Part shown: in pieces, positions 1-12,889 of the stretch
Layout: every line of letters begins with the position of its first letter
Numbering within the stretch: position 1 is the stretch's first letter
Assembly: GCA_035610365.1 (NCBI GenBank)
Contig: CM069432.1
Coordinates: forward strand, 21,514,354 to 21,578,353
Direction: 5' to 3'
DNA length: 64,000 bases
DNA from: Aquatica leii
Lineage: Eukaryota; Arthropoda; Insecta; Coleoptera; Lampyridae
Made by a program: the position numbers and the translations under genes
Notes under the pieces: model-generated
Told to the model about the DNA's origin: nothing
Database searches by the model: none
Seen by the model: the letters and a program-made list of their open reading frames with translations, nothing else

Positions 1-1032
1 CTCCAAAGATTTTTCGAAAAAATAGAAGAGGGATTTGAAACTAAAAGCTATTCTGTTGCTGTATTCCTAGACGTCGCCCAGGCCTTTGACAAGGTCTGGG
101 TCGATGGCTTAAAAAGCAAGCTAATCAAGATCAGAGTCGCCAACTACCTCAAAGCAATAATCTTCTCCTTTCTTGACAATCGAACTTTCGCAGTACGTAT
201 CAACACCACAATATCAGAAACTAAGATCATCTGCGCAGGTGTCCCACAAGGAAGTGTATTGGGGCCGGTGCTCTTCAATATATTTACATCAGACATCCCC
301 ACCACAGAGGCTACCTTAGCGACCTTCGCGGATGTTACTGGAATTCTGACTCAACACACTGACCTTATCCACGCCGTAGAGACACTGCAGATAGCAATAC
401 ATCCAATATGTACATGGTACACGAAATGGAATATTCACATTAACCCAACTAAGTGCTAAGCAAAAATATTCTCCTTAAGAAGGATCACAAACCCTCCCAA
501 TTTAGTAATAAACGACAGCATCGCTCCTTGGAATCCGGCTGACGCTGCCATAAAGTACTTAGGGGTACTACTCGACACGAGGCTCGCATGGAAACTCCAC
601 GTAAATCATAAATTAAACAAAGGATATGCGAGGTTGGCGCAGCTGTATCCCCTCATTAATAGGAAATAATCGCTTAAACCAAAATGCACCATCATGATGT
701 ACAAATCGCTTATTCGACCACTGGTGCTCTACGAATCGCCAGTATGGAGTAACACAGCAAAAGCTAACCTGGAAAAAATACAAAGACTCCAAAAGAAAAT
801 CTTACGCATTGCAGTGAACGCCCCATGGTTCATTCGCAATGAACAGCTTCACTACGAATTAGACGTAACTACAGTTCACAGCTACATCAGTGCGAGTGCT
901 AAAAAGTTCTTTACGACCATTCACAACTGTCAAGGCGCTGTTCATTATAACATAGGCAGACAAAACATTCATCAAAGACTAAAACGCCAACTGCCTCAAG
1001 ACCTGTACCTAATTAAATCGGACTGTGATTAA
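1..1032 (+). pseudogene. Jockey-like LINE reverse transcriptase, C-terminal part, broken
   Basis: Frame 1 is open from the window edge and reads the palm of a non-LTR reverse transcriptase: VFLDVAQAFDKVW (first catalytic Asp), CAGVPQGSVLGPVLFNIF, and then the thumb and C-terminal region (KYLGVLLDTRLAW, MMYKSLIRPLVLYESPVW, LEKIQRLQKKILR). These are typical of Jockey-clade LINEs, which copy RNA into the genome at a nicked target. The frame has in-frame stops at 457-459 and 667-669. The active-site FADD box reads FADV, so the second catalytic Asp is lost. The TAA at 1030-1032 looks like the natural end. The endonuclease and ORF1 lie outside the window, if they exist. The family is clear; the exact clade is inferred. 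Confidence 0.9.
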
Positions 1033-1179
1033 CCTGTAAGCAACTGTTAAATTAACTGTAAGGGAACTACCACTTCCTATTAATTATAACTTTATTGTAG
1101 CTACTTCTTACCTTACTATTCATATCAATGCCATGAATAACATTGTAAATTATTGTTGAACTAGCAAAAAAAAAAAAAA
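1033..1179 (+). mobile_element. 3' UTR and poly(A) tail of the Jockey-like LINE
   Basis: About 130 bases of non-coding sequence follow the reverse-transcriptase stop and end in a run of 14 A at 1166-1179. This is the expected end of a LINE that integrated by target-primed reverse transcription. The target duplication cannot be tested because the 5' end is outside the window. Confidence 0.75.
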
Positions 1180-4100
1180 TAATTTCTATATATTTTTGTT
1201 TATATTTGTATTAGAGCGATCAAAACAATAAAATAAACTACCAAATTTACAAAATTTCTACTCAAATTTGATATAAATTAGATTAAAGTTAACTAGTTAA
1301 TGAATACATATGCTGATAAAAAAGTTATAAAAGATAATTTGGGTGTACAGGCATGTTTAGCTAAGGATGGTCTCTACAGAAACATGTAGAATATTTCTGT
1401 TTATTGACATAATAAAAACACATCTGGTATATTGCAGATAATGCCGGTATTATTTCTGGCCGAATGCCTGCGTTTTTAATTATGCAGTGCACGCTGCTTA
1501 ATAGAATCACGTTGTGACTTGAGGTTTTTGATAACAATAACGGAATGATAACAATATACAAAATTCAGGAAAAATGCTTATTTTTTAGAAAGCAGTAAAT
1601 ACATACTGCGTGTATGTGATTCATAGGTTGTTAATTTAGAAGGTGAAATCAAAGCGTATATACAAGAAAAAAAATTTTTATAAAGCGTTTAAAAAAAGCA
1701 GCATTTTGAGCCAACGGATCTGACGCATTAAACAGTTTGTTGACACCGTTAACAAAACGAAATGAAAAACAACGTTATGCTTCATTCACTGTTCTAACAA
1801 CTACACAATTCTTTTCAGAAATTTGTTGACACTAAAAACAAATACAAAACAACGTTACCACATAAGACGTAGTTAATTTAATTTGTCATTCTAAGAAGGC
1901 ACGTGCTTTCCAAGTTAATTCAGGAAGATAACGTATTTACAGATGCTAAAATAATATACCGTTTCATAAATCAGTCACATTATTTTAATAAATAAATAAC
2001 ACTGCAAAAATAAGATAAATATGCAAAACAACTATTTTTAGAGTACAACAATAAAATTTTTTACTTTAAACAACCGTTTGTGAAAATTCAGCTTAAAAAT
2101 GCATACAAAATAAACTATTTATTGTGTATAGAAACAAACCTGAGAATAAATTGATAACATAAACTTAAATTCTGATTACTATAAGCGACGTTTTTCCTAT
2201 GTAGAAGCATGCGTCCTGATTGTTACTTTAGTAAAGTGATAACATTACCCGATTAGTTGCTTACATGTCCACGAATTCAAATTTGCTTAAAATCCTTATC
2301 ACAAGAAATCGTTTTTTTAAGAAATTGATTGATAAATGTCTTCCTTTTATAATATTTTTCACTTGTACATGGTGTTTGGTACAATAGTGTTGTCAAGCTA
2401 AAATTTAGACGATTTTGCAAACGCAGATTTATTCAAGATATACAAATAAGAAAACTAGTAAGTTAATTAGTATATTGTATGGACTTCTTTCTTTATTGGA
2501 TTGTTCTAAAATTAATTGTCAATTTCTATCTGGGTGAGTTGAAATGTATTCTTATCTAAAATTAACAAATCCATGTTAAGCATTTTCTTTCTACTTTTTT
2601 TGTTTTTTTGTTTTGAAGCTTTTTACTTACTTATGGTTCAACTTGGACGAGGTTTTTTCGTTAATAAACTTCAAATCTGCAAAAATTTTTATTTCCGCTT
2701 GCTAAGAAGGGTACACATTTCAGATGTGGTTGTTGTTAGAAATTTGCTTGGGTAAGGATGCATTTTCATTTTACGGCGCAATTTAATTTTTCTGTGGTAT
2801 TATTAGCAACTTTGGGATACCTGTATATGTTTGTGTATATTGGGAAATTTCTATGAACAACTAGTAAAACACGCAGGAATTATTGAGAATTGTGTCGGAT
2901 GCGTATTCTGAGAACCTATGTTAGATGGGAAAATTGAAGCTACCGCTTTGATTTCTATGATCCCTACTAATATTGGGAAGCTTAGCGCAGTTTGGTTTTA
3001 TTTAACATATCGTATGAAACTGAACCATTACCACAGCATAAATAACAAACAGCAGTGCAACTCTCGGGCGGCACCTTTGAAGTGGGAGACCTAAAATATT
3101 TGACCTTGTAGACGCCATTCGGGTATAGACATCAGGAACGTATGTGTGTCAAGTCCGGCTTTATTTTTTTCCGAAGCATTTAATTCTTTGGTCACATTAT
3201 CAAACTACAATTAAAAAAATGTCATACCAAAATTTTAACGTCACAATGGATAACTTAAAATACATTAACTAAATGAGAAGGCAAAACAATTAATGAACTT
3301 ATTTTTTTATGCAGGATATGCTTATTTCAGTTTGCAAAGTTGTGTGATGACGTAACTAATGCATAAATTTAAACTTATTTTTTTTGTATAAGAATAAATT
3401 GGCATATTACTACCAAATCATTGTTCAAAATATGTAATTAACTCAATTAATTTATACCGAAATTTCTTAATATAATAACTACTTATAACAAAAAAAATTG
3501 GTGGAATCAATTCAAGTAAAGTAAATAATAGAATATAATTGTTATTAAATAGCTAATACTAACCGAAACACATTTCTAGTAGAAAATAATAATAAAAAAT
3601 CGTAAGAACCATTTGCTTAATTTGGCGGGATATAAAAATCTAGACTAAAATGGCGTGTGCGCAAGAATATGTGCCAATCTTTCCCGCTATTGAGAGTACC
3701 CTGCTGTTTGTTATTTATGCTGTGCCATTACTTTGTAGTAACGGTGTATATTATAGCAGTTTAATTTTTAGCAATTTTAGGAGATTTGTGTTGGATGTGC
3801 CATTAGCTAATTGCATATTTGGGAACGCAAAATTGTGTTTCTTATATAATTTTTTTTTATTGTGAGGTCAGTAGTATATACGCACGACTGAACGTAAAAA
3901 TTAAGCTTTTTTTGTAATTAGTTTAACGGTGCGTTCTATTTTGCTTAACTTTGCTAACTGTGATATTTGTTCACAAACCGTTAATTGCTATTTATCTGCT
4001 ATAGTTCTACATTATTTTGAAACTTTTTGTCTTTATTGAAATAAATATCTTCATTATTATAATGTGTTTTGAAATTTGTTTACGTTTGTTGTCACAACTA

Positions 4101-5597
4101 AATATAAAACTTTTTTGTATGTAAAAGTTCATTAGTGCGCTCTGTTTTGCTTAAGCTTGTGATATTTGACATTTGTGTTGTATTTACCAACTTCTTTTAA
4201 ATGCAATGTTAAGCCAATGGATTTGTTTATATGTACAAAGTGTTGCTTAATCTAAAAGTATTACATTATTGTTGTTAGCTGTGATATTTATTGATTAACT
4301 CTTAATTGCCACATTTCTGTTATAGTTTTACCTCGTTTTTAATCTTTTTTTTTTGTTGAAATAAATATATTCGTTGTTATAATTGTTTTTTGCAACTTAC
4401 TATGCAGGTCAAATTTGTACCGTAACCTATTGACCTCCGTGATAGAGTATCACACTTATCAAGAAGGAATTCTTTACTTCTTGTGCACAAGTGCTTGTAA
4501 GAAGGTTGTTGGATTACCTGTGGGTAGAGTAATTAGTGGCGTAAAGTCAATTAGTTGGCTGGTAATCGCATTTTCGTTATTTGAGCTAGTAAGACTTCTA
4601 AGTGGGATTTAGACAGCTATATAATTGAAAAACCTATACAATTACCAACTTATACAAGGTTTTTTTTTATTATACAAACTGCAGGATATTTCTTTTTTTT
4701 TCTTTCAATATTGCTCATAATTTATTATTATTCTTTATATAAATAGTAAACGATATTTACTACAGGGTAGTTTTATTAAATACTTAAGAAACTGCTGCCA
4801 TCGCGATTACATTCTAGTAGTTTTTTTTATTATCTTTTTTCTGCTTGTTGTGCCATTGTCTAACTCTTATGTTGATAAGAGTTCTGGATTGATTCTAGCA
4901 TTCTCCGTGATTGGTTGCTTAACCTAGTGGCGCTTCCTGGAAACTTAGTTTGTTTTTGTTTTATTTAGTTGAAAATCGGTACTCACCCCACTCTTAATAT
5001 TTGTTAGTCGTGGATAGAGGTCAAGAGACTACATTCGAAATAGTTTCGCCATCAGAAGGTAAGCATTTTGTTACACGTTTATAAACTAATGTGTTACGTG
5101 TCGTTACTCATAAATTTTCACAATTCGTATTTTAAAAAACTTCTTAGTTTTGCACTGTAAGCAAACTCGCTGCTGTCGGTATAATTTGATGAACGGGTAG
5201 AAATGACTCGTTGCGTAGAATTTCTTTGTCTATTTTGCTTTCTACTTTGGCTCCATGTAGTTTAATTTTGGTTAGTACTTTGACCGTTTGATTATAAGTT
5301 CTTACCTTTTATTTAATTTTATATTATTGTTACCATTACTATTTTAGTGATGAAAAAGAGTTGCGAATAGAGATACCTTTTTTGAAACATTTTTGGATTT
5401 ACGAACGACAATACTGCAAAGGCCAAGTTTTACTTCTTGTTTTGGCTTTCAAAGAGAGACTAGAACCAAGCCTAAGCCTGGGAGTTTAACAACGACGCGG
5501 TCTAAGCCGAAAGTCGCTTATAATCATAAACTTAACCGCGAAAACTTAAGATTTTATAAACAATGAATAATTTTAAGTTTAACACCTGCACAGAAAA
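1180..5597. other. AT-rich stretch without recognisable genes
   Basis: Only short frames are present (longest about 70 codons), with no recognisable domain and heavy low-complexity composition. The one piece of structure I see is the set of diverged short repeats near 3.9-4.4 kb, listed separately. Confidence 0.6.
3921..4395 (+). repeat. Diverged tandem-like repeat, about three partial copies
   Basis: The segments starting near 3925, 4130 and 4265 share similar wording: a GCGxTCTxTTTTGCTTAA box, a GTGATATTT box, TTAATTGC, and a GAAATAAATAT box at 4036 and 4359. The copies are incomplete and diverged. The repeated GAAATAAATAT motif includes AATAAA, so these could be successive 3' ends of a retroposed sequence, but nothing fixes that. 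Confidence 0.4.
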
Positions 5598-5849
5598 ATA
5601 TGTAACGTTTAAACTAACCGAACTAATTAAATCTAAGGATATTTAATAAAAACACATTAATTTATATCGCACTATCACTTACACAAAGTCCGCGGATAAC
5701 TATTAAACACTTATTCTTTGTTTAAACTAAAGTCCGCACAAGGTTATAGACCGTATATTTATCTGACACGCGTTAATTCCTTATTTATTTAAACTTGAAT
5801 AATCTTCTTAATACTGCCGTCTTCACATTACAGGAATAACTGACCTACG
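5598..5849 (+). repeat. Left half of a dispersed repeat split by the Penelope-like element
   Basis: This segment matches 38062-38300 closely, sharing the TTTAAACTAACCGAACTAAT box and, further on, CACGCGTTAA and GAATAATCTTCTTAA. It ends with TGACCTACG (5841-5849). The same nine bases recur at 9752-9760, where the rest of the repeat resumes. This is the pre-insertion target of the Penelope-like element. The identity of the repeat is unknown. Confidence 0.75.
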
Positions 5850-5956
5850 GTTTAATAGCGAAGGCTTCCACGGTCGGAATTTATACTATGACAAGAATGT
5901 CTTCCGGGTTTGGACAGTGTGTTGTTGTAACCGAAGTTGACAAAGTTTCTCCCACT

Positions 5957-7352
5957 TGTTACAAGCTTTTTGGTTTTACGAACCTGCACGGCCAACTCAC
6001 AATAGTCGGTGAGAGGGGTAGGTTTCCAAGAAATATATAAAAGGTGTTCCAGGGCGCCAGAGCTTATCCCAAAGTAATTCTCTATCTTGCTCAGGACAGA
6101 ACGGTATAAACTTGTAACACGATGTTAGGTTCGTAATCCTTCTACTTGGCTGTTCGAGTAGCCAGCGTTTATTATTAGATAACGACGATCCAAAGAGACA
6201 GGTATGTTGTCATAAAAGAACAAATAACCACAATAACAACTTTAATCTAGAATCGCTGATGATTATCACAGAATATAAGAATTCTCATTACAGAAATGCC
6301 AGTAGTATCGGCAACACACAGTACATAAGTAAACTACAGTGAAATAGATAGCGAAGAATAGTTCGTAGTAATTATCGCTTACATAATTAGTAATATGGCA
6401 TTACTGACAATAAAACAATGATAATAAGTATGGCATTAACATTAAATTATCACAATAATTAAGGGTAGGACACAGCATACGTAGTATAAGCAAATTTACT
6501 AACTAAATGGTACTACAATTACGTTAATCAGTACGGAATTACTATTAGCGAAAGTTTCGTGAGTAACCTTGTTGACGACGAAATAAAAGACATAAAACAC
6601 TTACCACAAACACAGGAACCTCCACTGGTGTGAAGAAAGTACTTTCCCCGACACGTAATCCTGTAAGCAATTTGAATCGCAAATCGTGTCAACCTAATAT
6701 CTCACGAAATCCAAATCTACAAAATCATTACTTAAATTTTAAAGTACACACATAACACAACCCGAAAGTCGGATGCTGTTATACCCCTTTTCTGTGATTT
6801 AATTAATTCCAACAGTAGGCCTTATAAATATTTAGAATCGTTCCAACACAATATTCGTCGAGGGTTATCTCTCGTATTTCGGTATCGACTATAATTCACG
6901 GGCCGGATGGTAGTAAGAATGGCCGGTGACGATACGAATACCCCACGATCGCAACGAAATCACAACTTTCCCTGGTGGACTTTAAATTATAACCAGAATG
7001 CCCCTAGTTAGGAGCTAGCACATGGCGCTAACAAAAAGACATAAAAATTACCTTTAATTAAAGAAAGAACAAAACCCACTTACTCTGCGTGAATAAATTA
7101 GTTATTTAAGGAAACTTCTAATTTCCATCGTGTCCCAACACGTGGATGATTTTAGAAAACGAACTTTCACTCACGCAGACATAGATTAACACCTGTACGA
7201 TGTTCAAGTCAAAATGCCGGTCCTCGCCGGATATCGCTTACTCAATACAAAGTGACCAACGAATCCGATAGATGGCGTCGAGAAATATAAAAGTAATTTT
7301 TAATTGTACCAATATACAGGGTAATGCATTATTTAAATTTATGTACGTAACA
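5957..7352 (+). mobile_element. Solo LTR, type C (copy 1)
   Basis: The sequence starts TGTTACAAGC and ends TACGTAACA, and is flanked on both sides by CACT (5953-5956 and 7353-7356). It is about 96 nt short of 1.5 kb, lacks coding sequence, and aligns along its full length with 54414-55814. A TATA-like AAATATAAAAG box sits near 7285, close to the 3' end. Four-base duplications and TG...CA ends fit a Ty3/gypsy-type LTR. Removing it with one CACT restores the left arm of the Penelope-like element, which proves it inserted later. Confidence 0.9.
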
Positions 7353-7645
7353 CACTTTCGTGAGGGGCTTCATCAGGGCGTTAGATAAATTGCAAAACTC
7401 TAACAAGCAACCAAAATCTAACTAAGAATTTCTCAAAAGTTAGGTTATCAACTTGTGAAAAAGCCTTAATCCAAACTCTGAAAAGGTAAGAAAGAAAACA
7501 ATAACATGAATAAGCAAACGAAAATCTAACAAAAAACCACTACAGAGTGAGGTAATCAACTTGTGAGCCAAGCCAGATTCTAAACTCCGTATAAGTGAAT
7601 TAAGAAGAAATAGTCTCCGTATATAAATAATAAAGATCGTCACGG

Positions 7646-9400
7646 ATGCAATTTAACCTTTCTTACTGTCGTGACCACAACATCATTCCAGCATTCCTTA
7701 GAATTAAGTTCCACATTCAGACACGTTCAGACATCCTACACCGTGCTAGTCTTGCGTTGATACGCGAACGGATTAAGCAAACTAGGCGAGAGTTAGATAC
7801 CATCTTGAAACAACTCTTTTATCTTCATTTTGAGTTGGCCAACACTCTATCACCGGATAGTTGGAATCTCTTTGACAACATTACTTACCAGCAGTCTGAT
7901 ACTACTCTACGACTAACCACTGAAGGTCATCTCAAAAAGTTCTAATTATTGGAATTCAAGAATTGTAAAGTTTCGTCCACTACTAAGTCCTTAAAGACGA
8001 TTGTCAATTCATCTAGTTTGGTCCTCACCCCAGAACAGGAATCGGTGCTCTTTAAAGGTTTGAATTTTGCAGTTGCTCCCAAACGTATTCCTAAAGAAGA
8101 TATTTTATGTGCTGTAGAGTCTTCTATAAGACATCTTCCTCGCCACATCTCAGATCCCATTCGTATTAACACTGGCAAAATCCTTGAATCATCTAAAATT
8201 TCTAAATCCAACATTTCTAAGTCGGAAGAGTTAGCTCTAAAAAGTCTTCGTAAGAACCCTGATATTATTGTTCTTCCAGCCGATAAAGGCGACGCTACTG
8301 TAGTTTTGAATCAAATTGATTATGTTGCAAAAATCCATTGAATTTTGTCTGAGGAAACTTACGCTCTTCTAACTCACAACCCCACCTTGAGGATTGAACG
8401 TAAGGTCAGCCAAATCATCAAATCTTCCAATCTACCTCTTGAAACTAAACGTCAACTTACCCCATCAGATTCTAAATTACCTCGTCTATACAGACTTTCC
8501 AAAGTTCACAAACAAGTTATTCCATTATGACTTATCGTCAGTACTAGGTAAAACCTCTTCTTACATCCTCAACTCTCAGCATTTTATTCAACTTCTAGAA
8601 ACTATAAAACTTGAACCCCAAGATCTTTTCGTGAGCTTTGATGTTACTTTACTTTTTACTAAAGTTCCTATTAAGGATTCGCTTATTATCATCAAACAGA
8701 TTCTGTATCAACATAATAAGGAGTTGAGTTTGGTTCATCTTATTGATAAGTGTCTATCCTCTACTTACTTCCAATTTGATAACAAGTTTTACGTACAGGT
8801 TTCTGGTACTGCTATGGGTTCTCCTCTATTACCTGTTGTAGCTAACATTTTTATGTGACTCGTAATCCCGACAGACTTTTGAGCCATTCCGTTAATCGCA
8901 AACCCACCCATACGGACAGATACCTTCATGTTTCGTCTCATCATCATCCTGCACAGAAACGTTCTGTTATTGAATCTTTGGTTTATCGTGCCTTTTCTAT
9001 TTGCCAACCTAAGAATCTAGAGTCGCAACTCTCTCATCTTACTAGAACCTTAGTGAACAATGATTATGTGAAGCGAGATATTCATAGAGTTATGAATCGT
9101 CGTCTTCATCCACGTATTCGATTACCTAAGGACATTTCTGCTCCCGAATCTAATCCGAAACTAGCCTTTTTACCCTAAATTCACAAGGTTACAGATCAGA
9201 AACTTCTTCGTAAGAATGGTATTAAACCCATATTCAACTCGACAGGCAAAATCTTTTAGATTTTACCTTCTACCAAAGACAAATTTCCTACACTTTCATC
9301 TCAAGGTGTATACCAAATTCCGAGAGAGCATAGAAATCATCAAACACTCCAATAACTTCAATCGCGATCATGGTTTCTAGCTATCCCCTCCTTGGTTCCC
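7646..9400 (+). pseudogene. Penelope-like reverse transcriptase with eroded GIY-YIG end
   Basis: Readable blocks, in order: an N-terminal region; PDIIVLPADKGDATVVL; LPRLYRLSKVHK; FVSFDVTLLFTKVP (first catalytic Asp region); and VSGTAMGSPLLPVVANIFM, all diagnostic of Penelope reverse transcriptases. The frame has stops at 7943-7945 and 8339-8341 and a frame change near 8520, where family sequence is missing between LSKVHK and SSVLGKTSSYILNSQHF. It then jumps from VVANIFM (8857) to a downstream block with RKPTHTDRYLH, so the YVDD catalytic box is deleted. Near 9310 GVYQIP, normally the start of the GIY-YIG endonuclease, runs directly into the distal end (IEIIKHSNNFNRDHGF), so the nuclease core is gone. 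Both enzymatic activities are lost. Confidence 0.9.
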
Positions 9401-9760
9401 GGTCATTAGTTACTTATCGAAAACACGCTCAAGGAGACTATTTATTCTTAATTCACTTATACGGAGCTTAGAATCTGGCTTGGTTTACAAGTTGATTATC
9501 TAACCCTGTAGTAGTTCGATTTTCGTTTGCTTTTTCATGTTATCGTTTTCTTTCTTACCTTTTCAGAGTTTGGATTAAGGCTTGTTTCACAAATTAATAA
9601 CCTAACTTTTGAGAAGTTCTTAGTTAGATTTGGGTTGCTTGTTTGAGTTTTGCGATTTATCTAACGCCCTCATGAAGCCCTTTACGAAAGTGGACGATGC
9701 GTTGCCAACTTCGGTTACAACAATACTGACACGGACATTCTTATCATAGTATGACCTACG

Positions 9761-9862
9761 ATTTGTTTGTACCGTATTTATACGTTTCTGCAAACAGACG
9801 TGAATAAAAAGTACAGGAATGTTCTCGAAATTTACAAAAACTTTGCGAATGTTTCAATACTC
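9761..9862 (+). repeat. Right half of the split dispersed repeat
   Basis: ATTTGTTTGTACCGTATTTA and what follows match 38310-38440 and continue the repeat that stops at 5849. The segment is shorter than the other copy and lacks about 40 bases of its heat-shock-element block. It keeps one array, listed separately. Confidence 0.7.
9817..9829. promoter_or_regulatory. Heat-shock-element-like triplet in the dispersed repeat
   Basis: GAATGTTCTCGAA contains three alternating units, GAA-nn-TTC-nn-GAA, with exact 2-base spacing, the consensus binding site of heat shock factor. The related copy at 38 kb holds further arrays. Binding and activity are inferred, not shown. Confidence 0.5.
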
Positions 9863-12800
9863 TCATAAAATTTAACTAGTCAGTATTATATCGTCGGTCG
9901 TGGTGTAAACAATAACTCGAAAACGCGTTTCTGTGTATCGTATCTTAATAAACAAAATCAATGTCAAAAAAGTGAGACTATTATTATCATTATTTATTAA
10001 TGAAACTCTCATAAAGTTATTTGAAAAACAATAAGCGATTTTAAATTTTATGACTGTAAATCGAAACCTTATTGAAAATACTATGTCTCAATTCATTTTT
10101 GTCAATAATAAAGCGTAGTTTCAGAGTCCACAAATTTTTTAAAAGGGTTTTTTATGCTTTTTCTATTGTTAATGGTTGCACGTTATCGACAGGTCACGCA
10201 CGTTGTTACGTAGCTTTGGTTAATATTTTTTTTACACACGGTAACTTACCTGTGATGTTTTGGAGTGGTTTCAAAGATTCTAGTAGGTGATAATCGTATT
10301 TTTTATACAGTATATTGTCATTTAAAAAAATATGTTAGTAAACAAAAAATTAAATTTAATTGTAAACTGTAACGCAGGCTTACGAAATACCAATAGTGCG
10401 ATATTACAATAGTTTTCAGAAGTTTGAATATTTTTCAAATGTTATAATTAAAGCCGCAAAGGCTTTCCAGTAGGGTCCAATGCTTGTACTCGGCGCTTTT
10501 ATACATTTTACATAATAAAAAATTGTACTAATAGTTATATGTAAATGAAAACATATAAAGTTTGATATAAAATTAATCCGCTAACAGATAAACTTGGTAG
10601 TATATGAAATAGAAGCATAGTTTATCCAATAAAAAAAGGTAAATCAACATTTTAACAAAAAGAAAAGTCATATTGAACTTTTTTATTGTACTTTGAAAAA
10701 ATTCTCAAACAATATTACGTTAATGTAAAATATTCGACTCTATTGATACCCTAAAACTATTTTATTAAATATACTAAATACATACCTATCTGTTTTAAAC
10801 ATTTTGCAATGTAAAATTGTTTGACATATTAAAGATTTTTTTAGAGTAAATTTACCATAAAAAAATCTTTAATATGTTTAATGGTGAACTCTTTGTTTGA
10901 CATAGATTTTTTGCATTAATGTTTGAATACTTTTTATAGGTATATTAAATATTTTATTTTGTGTAACACAAATACATTTATTTATATTTTTTTAATAAAA
11001 TATAACTTCTTTAAGTTTATTTAATCATACTGTATAGTACAATCACATAATCTTTGTTTTGTAATCAAATTGTGTTCTTTTATTAATTCACTTTTAAAAT
11101 TACTTTTTATTGACGTATAATACAAATTAAAAAATATTTTTAACTTGCAATAGACGGTTTTTTTTTAATATTTGAGTTGATTTAAAATATAATACCAATT
11201 TTGAAAAGAGTTTAATAAACGTTAAGTATATATTTTCATAAAATTGCAAAGAAAATTTTATATATATATTTTATTAATTTGAATAAAAAAATTAATATTA
11301 AAAAAAAGTCAAATTACAGATTAATTTCTTTAGCGAGACATTTAAAAGCGCCAAAAGCGTGAAAATTTAATTTTTTATGACAGTTTAACGATATTAAAAA
11401 ATATAAAATATATTACGTTAAATGTTCAAGAAAAAAATGAATAATTTACTTAAAATTTTAGCTTAAATTTAATATTTTTTCTTAATGTTCTGGTTATTAC
11501 TAAGACATATAGTAGACATAGTAGTTATATAATGAATTAATAAATTATTTACTTATGTGCATGTAATATAATCGTTGCAACTCATACTGTAGTAATTTGT
11601 ACTCGATTTGCAAAGATTACAGAGCGAAAAAAAAATTCTAATTATAAAAAAATGTAAGGTTTCTAATTTACTAAAATTTTAAAATTACAAAAAATAACTC
11701 AATTTATACATAATTTTTTATTTTAGTTTTAGTCAAACCAAAACTACGTTATATAAAAAAAATTAAAATCTACGTTTTGTCATTATCTCAGTTGACTTAC
11801 GTGTGATAATGAGAGTAAACCATTGCAAGACTTGGCAATAAGTATTTTTAAATAAGATATGGGCTGGCTGAGGATATCCCTCTCTTAGCTTAATTAAAAA
11901 TAAATACGTAGACATCTAAGTGTTCCTTTGGGTTTTTTTTTTGTTATTCTTCAGTTATTATCGCCGGTAGAGTTGGAAGACTCCGAAATTCATCGACGAA
12001 TTTCGAAATTAAAATATTTTGCTCTGCCTAACAGTAAGTTTGTAGCAATAAACTATACAAATCTATAACTCTATACTATATAAAATCTTATGTGTTATAT
12101 GGCACTAAAAATTACTGTATTTACCTTAGTGTGTAAAAACGTTATTCTCTGAGAGTAACGACAATATTTTCGTTTGGTTTAGTATAATATTTTTATTGTT
12201 TCTTTTAAGAACGAAAATAACTTTTTTGCTGCACTGTGTATATCTTTCATTAATTTTTTACTACACTTAAAACTAACAATTTTAATTATTCTTAAATTGT
12301 TTAAATTAAAAATTTTTAAAGATTTGTTTCTTTTTTCTTTTTTTTAACCGGCTTCTCTGTTTTCTACTTTTCTTTTCTATAGCTTCGTCAATTTCATCTC
12401 TACAATTTTTGTTTAATTAATTCGACTATTTTTATGCTATTTTTTTAATTTGCGCGTTTTATGCTCTTTTTAAATGAAAAAAATGCGGTTTTAAATTTTT
12501 TATAGTTGGTGACAACAATAATGTAACAAATAAAAATGAAACTTAAATTTGTCAACTTTTGTTTTCATCTTTTATTAAATTTAAATAAAAAATTGTCATG
12601 TAAATAACTTGAAATTAGAGAGATTTATGAAAATACCCTCAGCAATTTGCTTTTTAACATGAACATGAAAAACAATTTAAGAAATTCCAAAAATGTTACG
12701 CTGTTATATTTTGATTTACAGCAAAAGAATCATAAACCGTTCACGTTGTTGAGGTTTTTTTCATATACATACAAGGATATTAACAATTCTAAATACTATA

Positions 12801-12889
12801 AATTTCAAGCTCTCTTAAAAAAAATTCTGCACAATAGAAAACTGTTATACTGTTACATGCCAAAGTTAAAACAATGTCACTGCCTGAAA
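9863..12889. other. AT-rich stretch without recognisable genes
   Basis: Long A/T runs and only short frames are present; the 81-codon frame at 12647 has no recognisable family and AT-driven composition. The only defined structure is the perfect hairpin at 10824-10877. Confidence 0.6.
10824..10877. repeat. Perfect 20-bp inverted repeat with 14-base loop
   Basis: The arms 10824-10843 and 10858-10877 are exact reverse complements (core CATATTAAAGATTTTTTTA). No longer inverted repeat surrounds it and no gene lies beside it. It could be the core of a decayed palindromic MITE. Confidence 0.6.

Larger units (their letters stand above)
5850..9751 (+). mobile_element. Penelope-like element with inverted terminal arms
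   Basis: The unit is bounded by a 9-bp direct duplication, TGACCTACG, at 5841-5849 and 9752-9760. It carries a Penelope-type reverse transcriptase pseudogene. Its flanks are inverted copies of each other. The left arm runs from about 5880 to 7617 once the LTR at 5957-7352 is removed, and the right arm from about 9445 to 9751. Matching points include GTTGTAACCGAAGTTG, GGCTTCAT and CGGAGxxTAGAATCTGGC. Penelope elements are known to insert with terminal repeats in direct or inverted orientation, so the arrangement fits. Divergence, stops and deletions show it is dead. Confidence 0.85.

Noticed and set aside
2573..2755. Hydrophobic 60-codon frame resembling a signal peptide or membrane segment
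   Set aside because: It begins in a T-rich run that encodes Phe/Leu by composition; no family and no supporting context.
4985..5066. Possible host exon ending in AAG|GTAAGC, a splice-donor-like junction
   Set aside because: No acceptor, homologous protein or downstream exon could be recognised; donor-like words are common by chance.
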